A stretch of DNA of 61,743 nt. It comes from Cytophagales bacterium (GTDB lineage Bacteria; Bacteroidota; Bacteroidia; Cytophagales; Cyclobacteriaceae). Both the position numbers and the translations under genes were made by a program. Each line of letters starts with the position of its first letter. Position 1 is the stretch's first letter. Positions 9,196-19,025 of the stretch are shown in pieces. The notes under the pieces were generated by a model. That model did no database searches and was not told the origin of the DNA. It was given only the letters and a program-made list of their open reading frames with translations. Where the stretch lies: positions 1 to 61,743 of the forward strand of contig JADBYK010000005.1 of assembly GCA_020403045.1 (NCBI GenBank). Reading direction: 5' to 3'.

Positions 9196-10608
9196 ATGTT
9201 TGAATTAGAAACTTCTTACGCCATTCTTCTCGTATTTTGTCTACTAGCGGTTTGTGCGTTTGAGTTTGTCAATGGGTTTCACGATACCGCCAATGCCGTG
9301 GCGACCGTTATTTACACCAATACGCTGAAGCCGTGGGTCGCTGTGATCTGGTCTGGCAGTTGGAATTTTTTAGGCGTCTTTTTGGGGGGTATATCTGTGG
9401 CAATGGGGGTGGTGAATCTCCTGCCTGTCGAAACGCTCGTTGATCAAAATATTGCTCACAGCATTGCCATGGTGCTTGCATTGCTGGTTACAGCCATTTT
9501 CTGGAATTTGCTTACCTGGTATTTGGGGATACCTTGCTCAAGTTCCCATACCCTAATTGGGTCTATTTTCGGGGTAGGTCTTGCTTTTTCTTTCCTAACT
9601 GAAGCAACTGGTGAGGCACTAAATTGGGCGAAAGTAGAGGAAACAGGGCTTGCTCTTTTAATCTCGCCTTTGTTTGGATTCTCAGTCACAATCATTCTGA
9701 TGTTTGTTCTGCGCTCGGTCACTAAAAAAACAGAAGCGGGCGAGGCGCTTTTCAAAGAACCAAAAAAGAACCAGCCACCACCATGGTGGATACGAAGTAT
9801 ACTTTTCATCACATGTACGTTGGTTAGTTTTTTTCATGGATCCAATGATGGGCAAAAAGGGGTAGGTCTTTTTATGCTTGTATTGATTGGGATTGTGCCT
9901 GGTTATTTTGCACTGAATGGTTCACAAAACGTAACCACTCTGCCTACTACTCTAACGAGAATGGAGCAAGTGCTTGTGACCGTAGATTCGAGCGTTCTTT
10001 CACAACCAGATCGAAAGGCATTGGGTATCATGATGTACAATATTGATGACTTGCAAACACACTTTGCAAAAATCAAAACCGCTGAATCCATCCAGAAAGC
10101 CAAAAAGTTTGAGGTGAGGAAGGATATAATGGTGCTAGATCGAAGTCTTCGAGCCCTTGTAAAAAAGGAAGAAGTACGCTTAAGCAAAGTTGATAAAGAA
10201 ATTTTGTTAGCAGGCCTGGTCGACCTTAGAAAAGTAACAGACTATTCTCCGACTTGGGTGATCCTTTGCATCTCCTGTTCACTCGGACTGGGTACGATGA
10301 TCGGCTGGAAACGAATAGTTAAGACCATTGGGGAAAAGATTGGTAAAGAGCACTTAAGTTATGCGCAAGGAGCCAGTGCTGAATTCGTGGCAGCCAGCAC
10401 CATTGGCATTTCAAGTGCCCTTGGAATGCCTGTTAGCACTACACACGTGTTGTCATCAGGTATTGCGGGGAGCATGGTGGCTAGCAAGGGAATTAAAAAC
10501 CTTCAAGCTGACACGGTAAGAAATATACTGATCGCTTGGCTCTTGACGGTGCCAGTAGTGGTGATCATGTCAGGGGGATTATTTCTACTTTTCCGCACGA
10601 TCTTTTGA
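9196..10608 (+). CDS. Inorganic phosphate transporter, Pit family
   Basis: This is a 470-residue inner-membrane permease for phosphate (usually as metal-phosphate, driven by protons). The two inverted halves of the PiT family are visible: NGFHDTANAVATVIYT near residue 27 and AEFVAASTIGISSALGMPVSTTH near residue 400, plus FFHGSNDGQKGVG near 215. About ten hydrophobic segments flank a hydrophilic loop at residues 240-345 that is longer than in the short bacterial Pit proteins and probably cytoplasmic. It is not next to a phoU-like gene. The gene stands alone with about 200 bases of upstream sequence. Confidence 0.93.
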   Translation: MFELETSYAILLVFCLLAVCAFEFVNGFHDTANAVATVIYTNTLKPWVAVIWSGSWNFLGVFLGGISVAMGVVNLLPVETLVDQNIAHSIAMVLALLVTAIFWNLLTWYLGIPCSSSHTLIGSIFGVGLAFSFLTEATGEALNWAKVEETGLALLISPLFGFSVTIILMFVLRSVTKKTEAGEALFKEPKKNQPPPWWIRSILFITCTLVSFFHGSNDGQKGVGLFMLVLIGIVPGYFALNGSQNVTTLPTTLTRMEQVLVTVDSSVLSQPDRKALGIMMYNIDDLQTHFAKIKTAESIQKAKKFEVRKDIMVLDRSLRALVKKEEVRLSKVDKEILLAGLVDLRKVTDYSPTWVILCISCSLGLGTMIGWKRIVKTIGEKIGKEHLSYAQGASAEFVAASTIGISSALGMPVSTTHVLSSGIAGSMVASKGIKNLQADTVRNILIAWLLTVPVVVIMSGGLFLLFRTIF

Positions 10609-10644
10609 TGCTGAAAAATCCTTAGCCTAAGCCTTAACCTCAGT

Positions 10645-11154
10645 CTACGCGGAAGCCTTTGATTCTAAGAATTCATCCCACTCATTGTGACTGAACCCAG
10701 AAACATCGCGTAAGAACAGCGCATAGCTTGGTTTGTAGGGCTTGCGCTTTAGAATCATCCCTGCGGCCTCTGGCGTATTGTCGCCCTTTCTGGCATTGCA
10801 CTTTTTACAGGCCGTTACCAAATTCGTCCAACTATGCTGCCCTCCTTTCGAACTTGGAATAACATGATCTAGCGTAAGGTCTCGTCTGGTGCCACAATAT
10901 TGGCATTCATTATTATCTCTTTTAAAAATGTTCTGACGGGTTAAATTCACTCCTTTATAGGGCGCATTGACATATCTATTTAACCGAATAACGGAGGGCA
11001 TTTGAAAACTCCGCGTGACCGTATTCAACCGATACCCATTGGCTGGCCTAACGAGTTCGCTTTTGTTTAGGTATACCAAAATAAAAGCCCGCTCTACTGA
11101 GCAAACCATCAGCGGACTGAAGTCTTGATTTAGAACCAATACTCTGCTGTTCAT
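10645..11154 (-). CDS. HNH endonuclease family protein
   Basis: The 169-residue protein carries a compact HNH domain in its C-terminal half: CQYCG and CKKCNARKGD form the zinc ribbon, and LDHVIPSSKGGQHSWTNLV holds the catalytic His and Asn. The N-terminal half (VLNQDFSPLMVCSVERAFILVYLNK) is the conserved extension of the stand-alone HNH proteins widespread in bacteria. The ATG at 11154 is preferred over a TTG two codons earlier. Nothing nearby suggests a restriction system, intron or prophage. The cellular role is unknown. Confidence 0.88.
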   Translation of the reverse strand: MNSRVLVLNQDFSPLMVCSVERAFILVYLNKSELVRPANGYRLNTVTRSFQMPSVIRLNRYVNAPYKGVNLTRQNIFKRDNNECQYCGTRRDLTLDHVIPSSKGGQHSWTNLVTACKKCNARKGDNTPEAAGMILKRKPYKPSYALFLRDVSGFSHNEWDEFLESKASA

Positions 11155-11259
11155 CTGCAATAAGTTTCTTTATGCCCTGACACAAACGGATGGTCACATC
11201 CGCCACTTGTTTCACGCCAGTAAGATAAAACGATTTACAGTTGAAAACAACGCCAGCGA

Positions 11260-12048
11260 TTAATCGTTCAGTATCCGAATGATCGACTTAAGTTCGTGTG
11301 TGAAAATTTTAGTCTCGGTATCCAACACACCATCTTCCAACAAATGGTCTATTTTAACCCGACCATCTGCGTGTAGAACTTTATTCTCCTCTAGCAATAA
11401 GCCGGTTTTTACTTTTCCTTCTTTGCGCGACACAAAGAATGCGATGTCCCCCGGCCTCACACGATCAATGTTCTTCACCGTTTTTTGGTGTTTAACAAGT
11501 TTTTCAGGAGAACGCGATATGGAATACCCACTTACTCGATAGACCATTTGAACCAGTCCAACTCCGTCAACGCCAAAAGGAGATTTGCCACCCTCCTGTT
11601 CAGGCACATTCAAATATTTCAAGGAAATTGCCTTCAAAAATTCGAAATCACGTTTTTGTCCCAAGCTTTTAGCTTCTCCATTAAACGCAAATTGTTCATC
11701 CATTTTAAACAACTCTGATTGTGAAATGGGAACGATACTACCTAATAAAATGGTAATGGGCGATTTCTTATACAAGATCGTTGAGCAAATATCGGTTGTA
11801 ATTTTAAAATCGGTTGTATTGATTTGTTCAAAATATTCTTGCGAGATCGCATGATGCTGTTTCCGTTCAATCCAACCTTCGGTGCCATCAAAACAAATAG
11901 TAATTCGAAGCCACAATCCATCGCCAGCCTCCTCAGCTACTAAGTAATGGTCACCAAACAACAGCTGCGTTACTTGTAGCGACTGGTGACTTTGTTCTTT
12001 TCGAACGGCTACCACTGACAACCGGCAAACTCCATAACTGACCTCCAT
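11260..12048 (-). CDS. C40 (NlpC/P60-like) protein lacking catalytic Cys and first His
   Basis: The 262-residue protein has two SH3b-like regions (about 1-130) followed by a domain that aligns by eye with NlpC/P60 peptidases, which cut peptidoglycan stem peptides. In active family members the nucleophile lies in a D-C-S-G motif; here the same place reads SPFGVDGVGLVQMVY, with Gly for Cys. The next catalytic His, normally THVG, reads VKTG. The third, HADG, is kept. No signal peptide is seen. It is the last gene of a tight tsaD-thioesterase-smpB series, one base after smpB. It is likely a binding protein or a decayed enzyme; the frame is intact over its full length. Confidence 0.85.
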   Translation of the reverse strand: MEVSYGVCRLSVVAVRKEQSHQSLQVTQLLFGDHYLVAEEAGDGLWLRITICFDGTEGWIERKQHHAISQEYFEQINTTDFKITTDICSTILYKKSPITILLGSIVPISQSELFKMDEQFAFNGEAKSLGQKRDFEFLKAISLKYLNVPEQEGGKSPFGVDGVGLVQMVYRVSGYSISRSPEKLVKHQKTVKNIDRVRPGDIAFFVSRKEGKVKTGLLLEENKVLHADGRVKIDHLLEDGVLDTETKIFTHELKSIIRILND

Positions 12049-12049
12049 G

Positions 12050-12511
12050 CTATCTAATTTTCAATTTACTAAGTTCACGTTTGACATCACGTTCCTTTAT
12101 ACTCTCTCTTTTATCATGCGTTTTTTTACCCCTTGCTAACGCAATTTCCAGCTTGGCAAAACCACGCTCGTTAATAAACAAACGAATGGGCACAAGTGTC
12201 AATCCCTTCTCTTCCACTTTGCCTTTCAGCCTACCTATCTCTGATTTTTTCAATAATAACTTCCTTTCCCTTGCGGCTTCATGATTGTAGTGTGTACCTT
12301 GGGCATAGGGTGTAATATTGATTCCCTTGGCAAAAACCTGGCCATTGTTAAAAAAACAAAAGCCATCCTGTAAGTTAACTTTGCCCTCTCGGATTGACTT
12401 TATCTCAGTACCCATCAATGCAATTCCGGCAACGAATTTTTCTATCAGTTCATATTGAAAAGAAGCTTGCCTATTCTTGATATTGATATCATTGGTAAAT
12501 CGTGACTTCAT
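12050..12511 (-). CDS. smpB: SsrA-binding protein SmpB
   Basis: SmpB binds tmRNA and guides it to stalled ribosomes for trans-translation. The 153-residue length, ASFQYELIEKFVAGIALMGTEIKSIREGKVNL near the start and the basic tail GKKTHDKRESIKERDVKRE are characteristic of the oligonucleotide-binding barrel and the C-terminal helix that reads the mRNA channel. Its ATG overlaps the thioesterase stop by four bases, which suggests translational coupling. The partner tmRNA gene was not seen in this window. Confidence 0.97.
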   Translation of the reverse strand: MKSRFTNDINIKNRQASFQYELIEKFVAGIALMGTEIKSIREGKVNLQDGFCFFNNGQVFAKGINITPYAQGTHYNHEAARERKLLLKKSEIGRLKGKVEEKGLTLVPIRLFINERGFAKLEIALARGKKTHDKRESIKERDVKRELSKLKIR

Positions 12512-12903
12512 GAAATCGGCTTTGTGAACAATTGTTTTAATCTGTCCTTTTTCAACATCTTTTGACCGGTAGTGCCTACTGCAATTAGTCGCCCGTTCAC
12601 GCTCGATTCAATCATGCAGGTGAGTTCATTTTTCTCTATCTTGACAATGGTTGCAGTAAAGGTAATCTCTTCCCCAACAAAAGCAGGGCTTTTATGGTCG
12701 ATACTCAGAAAAGTGCCAACGCCTTCTTCATCATCGTCCTTCATTTCAATGAAGAAAAGCCTTGAGGCCCATTCAAAATCCCTAGCAAGTGAAAAAGTAG
12801 AACATACTGCATGTAGCAACTCTCCATGAAAAGCGGCTAAATCATTTTCCGTCACTTTCTTTTTATACACTTTTTGGTCGCCTGATTTGAAATTTGACTT
12901 CAT
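12508..12903 (-). CDS. Hotdog-fold thioesterase-like protein
   Basis: The 131-residue protein has the pattern of FlK-like and related hotdog thioesterases: FHGELLHAVCSTFSLARDFEWASRLFF, a central helix, then VGTFLSIDHKSPAFVGEEITFTATI. Family members hydrolyse acyl-CoA or acyl-carrier thioesters. The start overlaps the tsaD stop and the stop overlaps the smpB start by four bases each, so the three genes are almost surely one transcript. Substrate unknown. Confidence 0.7.
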   Translation of the reverse strand: MKSNFKSGDQKVYKKKVTENDLAAFHGELLHAVCSTFSLARDFEWASRLFFIEMKDDDEEGVGTFLSIDHKSPAFVGEEITFTATIVKIEKNELTCMIESSVNGRLIAVGTTGQKMLKKDRLKQLFTKPIS

Positions 12904-13913
12904 CTATTTTCTATGGCCATGTTAGCTATCGGTGAAACATCCATTTCTGAAAAAATGCCCTTTACAAATTTAAAATGTGCAGCCATGGCAATCATGGCCG
13001 CATTGTCTGTGCAATATTGAAACTCTGGAATATAAATCGTCCAACCGAATTTTTGGGCGCTAGCTTTAAGTTCATTTCTGAGCCCTGAATTAGCTGCAAC
13101 ACCTCCGGCAATGGCTATCTGCTTGATACCCGTTTGCCTTGAGGCCGCTATCACTTTTTGAATCAGCATTTTTACCAACTGAAACTGAAGGCTGGCACAA
13201 ATGTCATTCAGGTTTTTTTCTACAAAATCGGGATCTTCTCTCTTTTTATCTCGCAAAAAATACAAAAAAGAAGTCTTAATGCCGCTGAATGAAAAGCTCA
13301 AACCAGGCATGTTGGTATCAGCGAATGCAAAGGCTTTAGGGTTACCCAACTGCGCGTATTTGTCAATCAGTGGGCCACCAGGATAAGGAAGTCCCATCAT
13401 TTTGGCGGCCTTATCAAAAGCCTCCCCCACTGCATCATCCTGTGTTTCACCCAAAACCTGCATGCAGAGGTAATCCTCCACAAGCACAATCTGCGTATGA
13501 CCACCACTAACTGTCAGGCAAAGAAAGGGAAAAATGGGTGCGGGTGGGTCAATAAAATGTGCCAGCACATGCGCTTCCATGTGGTTTACATCAATCAGCG
13601 GAATGTCTAGCGCCAATGCCATGCCCTTCGCAAATGACACTCCAACTAACAAAGATCCCAAAAGGCCAGGACCCCTCGTAAAAGCGATCGCATGCAAGTC
13701 TGATTTTTGGATACCGGATGTGATGATTGCTTCGTTTACTACGTACAAGATATTCTGTTGGTGCGCGCGTGAGGCAAGCTCGGGCACTACGCCCCCGTAT
13801 TTCTGGTGGACGTTTTGTGAGGCAATTATATTATTAACTACCTTGCCTTGTTGAATAACGGACGCGGAAGTCTCATCACAGGAAGACTCAATTGCCAGGA
13901 TAGTTGGATACAT
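12900..13913 (-). CDS. tsaD: tRNA N6-threonylcarbamoyladenosine transferase subunit TsaD
   Basis: TsaD, with TsaB and TsaE, transfers threonylcarbamoyl to A37 of ANN-decoding tRNAs. The 337-residue protein begins with the ASKHA signature ILAIESSCDETSAS, has the metal-binding HMEAH, SGGHTQ, and the closing IAGGVAANSGLR, and matches the usual length. It heads the operon with the thioesterase, smpB and the C40-like gene. Its start codon is only eleven bases from the start of the divergent TamB-like gene, so the promoters of each must lie inside the other gene. Confidence 0.98.
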   Translation of the reverse strand: MYPTILAIESSCDETSASVIQQGKVVNNIIASQNVHQKYGGVVPELASRAHQQNILYVVNEAIITSGIQKSDLHAIAFTRGPGLLGSLLVGVSFAKGMALALDIPLIDVNHMEAHVLAHFIDPPAPIFPFLCLTVSGGHTQIVLVEDYLCMQVLGETQDDAVGEAFDKAAKMMGLPYPGGPLIDKYAQLGNPKAFAFADTNMPGLSFSFSGIKTSFLYFLRDKKREDPDFVEKNLNDICASLQFQLVKMLIQKVIAASRQTGIKQIAIAGGVAANSGLRNELKASAQKFGWTIYIPEFQYCTDNAAMIAMAAHFKFVKGIFSEMDVSPIANMAIENR

Positions 13914-13924
13914 GTAATTAGAAA

Positions 13925-16900
13925 ATGAGGTTGCAAGTTATTAAAATCCGCGTGTATCGGTGGCTTCGAAGGGGACTTCTATACACCCTATACTTTGTAC
14001 TTACCTTAGCTGTTACGACCTTTTTTCTACTGCAGTTACCAGCCGTTCAAGAGGGGCTTATCAATCGTTATACCCGAAAATTTTCAAATGTACTCGGTTT
14101 CAAGATCACCGTAGGGAAATTTTATCTGCGCTGGTATGATCAGTTGGAAATTGAGCGCCTTGAAATCAAAGACAGTGAAGAAAACACCATGATTGCTGTT
14201 GAAAAGATCAACATTAATTTTCGGTTCACCAGTATTTTGGAACAGAACAACATCAATATCGATGCGGCCGAACTAAAAGGTGCAAATGTCTACTTGAAAA
14301 CGATACAAGAAAGCGACACTTCAAGAAACTTGAATATCAATATTTTTATTGATCGCTTGAATGGGCCGCCATCTACAACAACGAGTCAGCCCCCAAAAAT
14401 AAACATCGGAGAGATAAATCTCTCAAATACCGATTTTGCCTATAATGAGACGGAGAGCGATTCTATAAAAAATGGCTTCGACTATTATCACTTTAAATTG
14501 GGTTTGGAGGCTGATCTGCAAGCCTTCAAAGTGATTGGTGACACGATACAATTTGATGTAAACTCACTTCAAGCAAAAGACAATAAAACCGGACTTCAAG
14601 TCAACAATCTGAAAACGTTCTTTTTGATCTCACAAACGTCCATGGAGTTTTTGAACCTTCAAATGGACGTGGGGAAAAGCTTCATTTCTGATACTGTTAT
14701 ATTCAAGTTCAAATCACAGGCTGATCTTTCGGATTTTAATCGAAAAGTTGGAATCAACGCAAGGCTAAAGAAGACAGTTCTTCATCCGGAAGATCTGGCG
14801 CTTTTTAGCGGAGGCAAATCTCCATTACCAATACCCCTGGAATTAGAGGGAAATATTTCGGGTAGAATCGCGCGTTTCAATTACCAAAACATGCTCGCCA
14901 AACTTGGTTCTACATCAATCGCGGGTAAACTGCAAATGGACGGACTTCCATCTATTGCTGAAACATTTATAGAGTTAGATGTCAAACAAGGCGCGGTGAA
15001 CATTAATGATTTATCTTTTCTGTTTCCGGAAAATATTTTCAAAGCTATAAAGCCCTTGAATCGGTTTGCTTTAAAAGGGAAATTCACAGGTTTTTTGACC
15101 GACTTTGTAGCAAACGGAGATTTCAATGGCACCCTTGGCAAAATTAGGTCGGACATTAACTTGAAAATCAATAAAGAATTTGTTGAAAAGTCTTCCTACA
15201 CTGGCAATCTATCATTGCAAGAATTTCGGCTAGGGCAATATTTTAAAGACACCACGACTTTCCAGAATGTAAACCTAACTGGCCAGATTCGAGGGACAGG
15301 TCTGACCGAACAATCTGCTGATTTTTTTCTCAATGGTAAAATCCGTTCAATTGGTATACTTGGATATAACTATGCGAATATTTCAACCAAGGCACGATTC
15401 GCCAGCCAATTGTTTAGCGGACAAATGACAATTGATGACCCCAATTTACAATTTAATGCAAACGGTTCGATCGATCTGCGAAAAGGTGTTAATAGAGTAA
15501 AGATTCAAGCAAGCTTGGATACAGCTCAGTTCGATAAATTAGGACTCATAAAAGACCCTTTGGTGATAAGTACCTATCTGGACATTGATACTCAGGGACT
15601 GCAGATCGACAGCATTTTTGGAGAAGCCTATTTCAATAATTCGATCATTTCTTACAAAGATCAAAGCCTGGAGCTGGATTCGATCCACTTAACCTCACTG
15701 CATGATAAAGACGGTAGAATTTTAAACCTCCGCAGTTCACTGTTAGATGCCACGCTGCGTGGTCAATATTACTACTCAACACTATTCAAAGATCTAACCA
15801 GATTGTACAATGAGTTTAAACTAAATGTAAAGAATGACAAGGCGGCCATTGCCTCTTACTATTCACAAAAACCAAAAAGCATTCAAGGGTATCAAGCAAA
15901 TTTTGAACTCAAATTAAACGACATCAACCCCTTGGTAACATTAGCAGGAATTAATGCGTCTATATCCAAGAACACAAAGATTGTCGGGCAGTTTAATAAT
16001 GGATTGACATCCTTTCTGAGCGCCTACTCTACCATAGATACAATCAGCATTGGCAGTAGATTTTTTTTTAAGAACGAGATCGAATTTTCCGGATCTAAAA
16101 TTCGGGATAGCGTAAGCGTACTCGCGGTGCTTTCTGTTACCTCTCAAAAGCAGCAACTGGCCAATACATTCTCCACCAAAGATCTGTTTTCGGAAATCGT
16201 TTGGAACAACGATCATATCAATTTTAGCCTCGATGCAAACCAGGTAGGCACTACGAACTTACTCAGACTCAAATCTGAAATAGACTTTTTAAAAGATAGT
16301 GTCAAAATAAAGATATTGCCTACTCGCGTTCGTGCATTGGACAAAGAGTGGAAAGTCAACCAAAAAAATTACCTTTTAAACAACGGAAAAGAATGGTCCA
16401 TTCACGACCTCGAATTGAAAAATGAGAACGAATCGATCTTGTTGAATGGCTTTCTCTCAGAAGAAAATGATCGCCAGCTAACGCTAAAGGTGAGCAATTT
16501 AAATTTAAATATTCTTGACGCCATCAGTTCCGAAAAATTCAGCGGAATTGTAAATGGTGAAATCAAAATCCGCGATGTCTATAAGAGCCCTTTCCTTCAA
16601 AACGATGTTTCTATCAATGCGTTGGCTGTAAGCAACTTTTTGATTGGCGACCTTATTGGAAAAAACGCATGGAATCGCGAAAAGCAACAATTTGACATCG
16701 ACTTTACTATCGATCGGTTCAATAAAAGAACGGTTTTGTTAAAAGGTTTTTATAATCCAAAGAAGGAAAGTCCGCTATTTGTAAAGGCTAGTTTGGCAAA
16801 AACCAACTTAAAGATCGTTGAGCCCTTTCTTCGGGGGATTTTTTCACAAATTGATGGTACTCTTTCAGGTGAATACGAAATTACCGGTGACTTTGCTAAG

Positions 16901-18481
16901 CCACTAATAAATGGTGACGGGGTTATAGAAGAAGGCCAAATTATGATTGACTACCTGAGAACACTTTATACATTTTCGGGGAACCTCGGAATGAACCCTA
17001 CCCAAATAATTTTCGATGACATTGAATTGAAGGATAGCTTCAAAAACAGTTCAAAATTGAGCGGCTTTCTAACTCATAAAAACTATTCAAAGTTCAGAAT
17101 AAACCTGAATGCGGAATTTTCAAACTTTCAACTGCTCAACACTTCCGCAAAGGACAACAGCCTTTTTTATGGGCAAGCCTATGCCACCGGTGATCTCAAT
17201 ATTCTGGGGCCACTTGAGAACATGAAGATATCTGCAACGGCCCGATCGGATAAGAAAACACGAATTTTGATTCCAATGAATAACACACAATCGGCCGAAA
17301 AAAAGGAGTTTATTTCATTCGTTAACCTCAGCGAGGAAAACAAAGAGAAAAATGAAGCAGCGAAAAAGGCCAAATCACAACCCACCGGAATAACCATGGA
17401 CTTGAATCTGGACATCACCCCGGATGCCTACACTGAAATTATCTTCAATGCAAAATCGGGTGATATTATCAGGGGTTATGGTCGTGGCGACATCCGTTTG
17501 CAGCTGGATACAAAGGGAGAATTCACCATGTTTGGCCTATACGAATTTGAAAGAGGTTACTACAACTTCACCCTTTACGATGTTATCAATAAAGAATTTA
17601 CCATAAACAAAGGAAGTCGTATAAGCTGGACGGGCGACCCCTACACCGGTCAATTAGCGCTCAATGCGAGTTATAAACAGCTTGCCGCGTTGGGCTCGGT
17701 TCTAACTCCCCCCTTAACGCCAGACCAGGCTAATTCAGCCCAAATGAGAAGGAAGTATCCCGTAGAAGTATCACTAAAATTAGATGGTGCCATGATGAGC
17801 CCACAAATCAATTTTGATATCATCGCTAATGATCTTCCTAATTCTGTGCCTGTAGACCAGGGTCAGCCCATTCCGTTAAAAATGTATTTTCAGCAATTCA
17901 AAGCCAAGCTAGACGAACAGGAATTGCAGAAGCAGGTTTTTAGTTTGATTATTTTAAGACGCTTTTCGCCACTTGACGCCTTCACTGCAAGCGGTGCCGA
18001 TCTAACTCGAAGTGTCAGTGAGTTACTTTCTAACCAACTGAGTTACTGGCTTACCCAAGTAGATGAAAATCTGGAAATTGATTTTGATTTGCCCAGTTTC
18101 GACCAAGAGGCTTTTAACACCTTTCAACTTCGATTGTCCTATTCTTTTTTTGGCGGGCGTTTGCGTGTTACACGCGATGGGACTTTTGGGAATCAATACG
18201 CCAGATCTGAGGTGTCTAATTTATTAGGGGATTGGACGGTAGATTATTTATTGACGCCAGATGGAAAATTCAAAGTAAAAATGTTCAATCGAACAAATAT
18301 TAATCAGCTAACAAGTTCACTAGGAAGCCAATCAACAATTAGTGCGGGTGTCAGTTTGGCTCATACGCAAAACTTCAATAATTGGCTTGATCTCATCACC
18401 CGCACTCGGGATCGCAAAAGGCGGGAGACAAAGGCTGGGGAACAAAAAGATGCTGTACCAGAGAAAGATGACGGAAACTAG
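13925..18481 (+). CDS. TamB-like translocation/assembly protein (DUF490)
   Basis: The 1518-residue protein has a single N-terminal membrane anchor (about residues 14-40, TLYFVLTLAVTTFFLLQL) and then a very long run of beta-strand repeats of the AsmA/TamB type, ending with a DUF490/TamB C-terminal region (about 1090-1470; KYPVEVSLKLDGAMMSPQINFDI). In Proteobacteria TamB spans the periplasm and works with TamA in outer-membrane protein insertion and lipid traffic; Bacteroidetes homologues are presumed to act likewise. The C-terminal tail is rich in Lys and Glu. No tamA homologue is adjacent. It is divergent from tsaD with eleven bases between start codons. Confidence 0.9.
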   Translation: MRLQVIKIRVYRWLRRGLLYTLYFVLTLAVTTFFLLQLPAVQEGLINRYTRKFSNVLGFKITVGKFYLRWYDQLEIERLEIKDSEENTMIAVEKININFRFTSILEQNNINIDAAELKGANVYLKTIQESDTSRNLNINIFIDRLNGPPSTTTSQPPKINIGEINLSNTDFAYNETESDSIKNGFDYYHFKLGLEADLQAFKVIGDTIQFDVNSLQAKDNKTGLQVNNLKTFFLISQTSMEFLNLQMDVGKSFISDTVIFKFKSQADLSDFNRKVGINARLKKTVLHPEDLALFSGGKSPLPIPLELEGNISGRIARFNYQNMLAKLGSTSIAGKLQMDGLPSIAETFIELDVKQGAVNINDLSFLFPENIFKAIKPLNRFALKGKFTGFLTDFVANGDFNGTLGKIRSDINLKINKEFVEKSSYTGNLSLQEFRLGQYFKDTTTFQNVNLTGQIRGTGLTEQSADFFLNGKIRSIGILGYNYANISTKARFASQLFSGQMTIDDPNLQFNANGSIDLRKGVNRVKIQASLDTAQFDKLGLIKDPLVISTYLDIDTQGLQIDSIFGEAYFNNSIISYKDQSLELDSIHLTSLHDKDGRILNLRSSLLDATLRGQYYYSTLFKDLTRLYNEFKLNVKNDKAAIASYYSQKPKSIQGYQANFELKLNDINPLVTLAGINASISKNTKIVGQFNNGLTSFLSAYSTIDTISIGSRFFFKNEIEFSGSKIRDSVSVLAVLSVTSQKQQLANTFSTKDLFSEIVWNNDHINFSLDANQVGTTNLLRLKSEIDFLKDSVKIKILPTRVRALDKEWKVNQKNYLLNNGKEWSIHDLELKNENESILLNGFLSEENDRQLTLKVSNLNLNILDAISSEKFSGIVNGEIKIRDVYKSPFLQNDVSINALAVSNFLIGDLIGKNAWNREKQQFDIDFTIDRFNKRTVLLKGFYNPKKESPLFVKASLAKTNLKIVEPFLRGIFSQIDGTLSGEYEITGDFAKPLINGDGVIEEGQIMIDYLRTLYTFSGNLGMNPTQIIFDDIELKDSFKNSSKLSGFLTHKNYSKFRINLNAEFSNFQLLNTSAKDNSLFYGQAYATGDLNILGPLENMKISATARSDKKTRILIPMNNTQSAEKKEFISFVNLSEENKEKNEAAKKAKSQPTGITMDLNLDITPDAYTEIIFNAKSGDIIRGYGRGDIRLQLDTKGEFTMFGLYEFERGYYNFTLYDVINKEFTINKGSRISWTGDPYTGQLALNASYKQLAALGSVLTPPLTPDQANSAQMRRKYPVEVSLKLDGAMMSPQINFDIIANDLPNSVPVDQGQPIPLKMYFQQFKAKLDEQELQKQVFSLIILRRFSPLDAFTASGADLTRSVSELLSNQLSYWLTQVDENLEIDFDLPSFDQEAFNTFQLRLSYSFFGGRLRVTRDGTFGNQYARSEVSNLLGDWTVDYLLTPDGKFKVKMFNRTNINQLTSSLGSQSTISAGVSLAHTQNFNNWLDLITRTRDRKRRETKAGEQKDAVPEKDDGN

Positions 18482-18546
18482 TTGAACCTGGTTTCATTAG
18501 AAAATATTGATCGGGTTTACTAACTTACCCTGCAAACACCCAAACC

Positions 18547-18945
18547 ATGGACTTAACAGCAATAATGAAGAACTACGCTGAGCAAATTGGCGGACAATTC
18601 ACTCAATATGACAGCCTCCAATCTATCATCATCATGCCTGTGTCGGGTGGGCGCTTTCAAACCGTGTTAGGCACGATTAAAAAAAATGAACTGTATAATA
18701 GGAAGTTGATTTCACTAAATTCCAAAGTCTGCTCTACTTCATTAGCCATCGACTATAAGATGTTGCTAGAACAGACAGCCTTTTTTAACTACTGCCGATT
18801 TGTTATCAATCAAAACTATCTACAGGTAGAGGCAGTGGCCTCGCTGGATAATTTGACAGAAGAAACCATTAAAGAGATGCTGCAAGAGGTAGCAAACCTG
18901 GGCGACCAATATGAAATGAAGCTGACAGGATCGGATATTCACTAG
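18547..18945 (+). CDS. Uncharacterised 132-residue protein, YbjN-like
   Basis: This is a soluble protein without signal or membrane segments. The mixed alpha/beta pattern with a terminal helix (LTEETIKEMLQEVANLGDQYEMKL) resembles YbjN/type-III-chaperone-like proteins, but no residue is diagnostic. It follows the TamB-like gene by 65 bases and may be read with it. Two Cys residues (CSTSLA and FNYCRF) are the only notable side chains. Confidence 0.55.
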   Translation: MDLTAIMKNYAEQIGGQFTQYDSLQSIIIMPVSGGRFQTVLGTIKKNELYNRKLISLNSKVCSTSLAIDYKMLLEQTAFFNYCRFVINQNYLQVEAVASLDNLTEETIKEMLQEVANLGDQYEMKLTGSDIH

Positions 18946-19012
18946 CAACGGCATTATCAAAAGCTACCTCAAAGGCAAATGCCTCATTTTTACATAAAGT
19001 GTAAAAACCTCT

Positions 19013-19020
19013 TACCTTTG
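19013..19020 (+). promoter_or_regulatory. Bacteroidetes -7 element for rnpB
   Basis: TACCTTTG matches the Bacteroidetes -7 consensus TAnnTTTG and ends five bases before the 5' end of the RNase P RNA, as expected for its start site. No clear TTG is present about 20 bases upstream, so the -33 part is weak or different. Confidence 0.65.
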
Positions 19021-19025
19021 TCATA

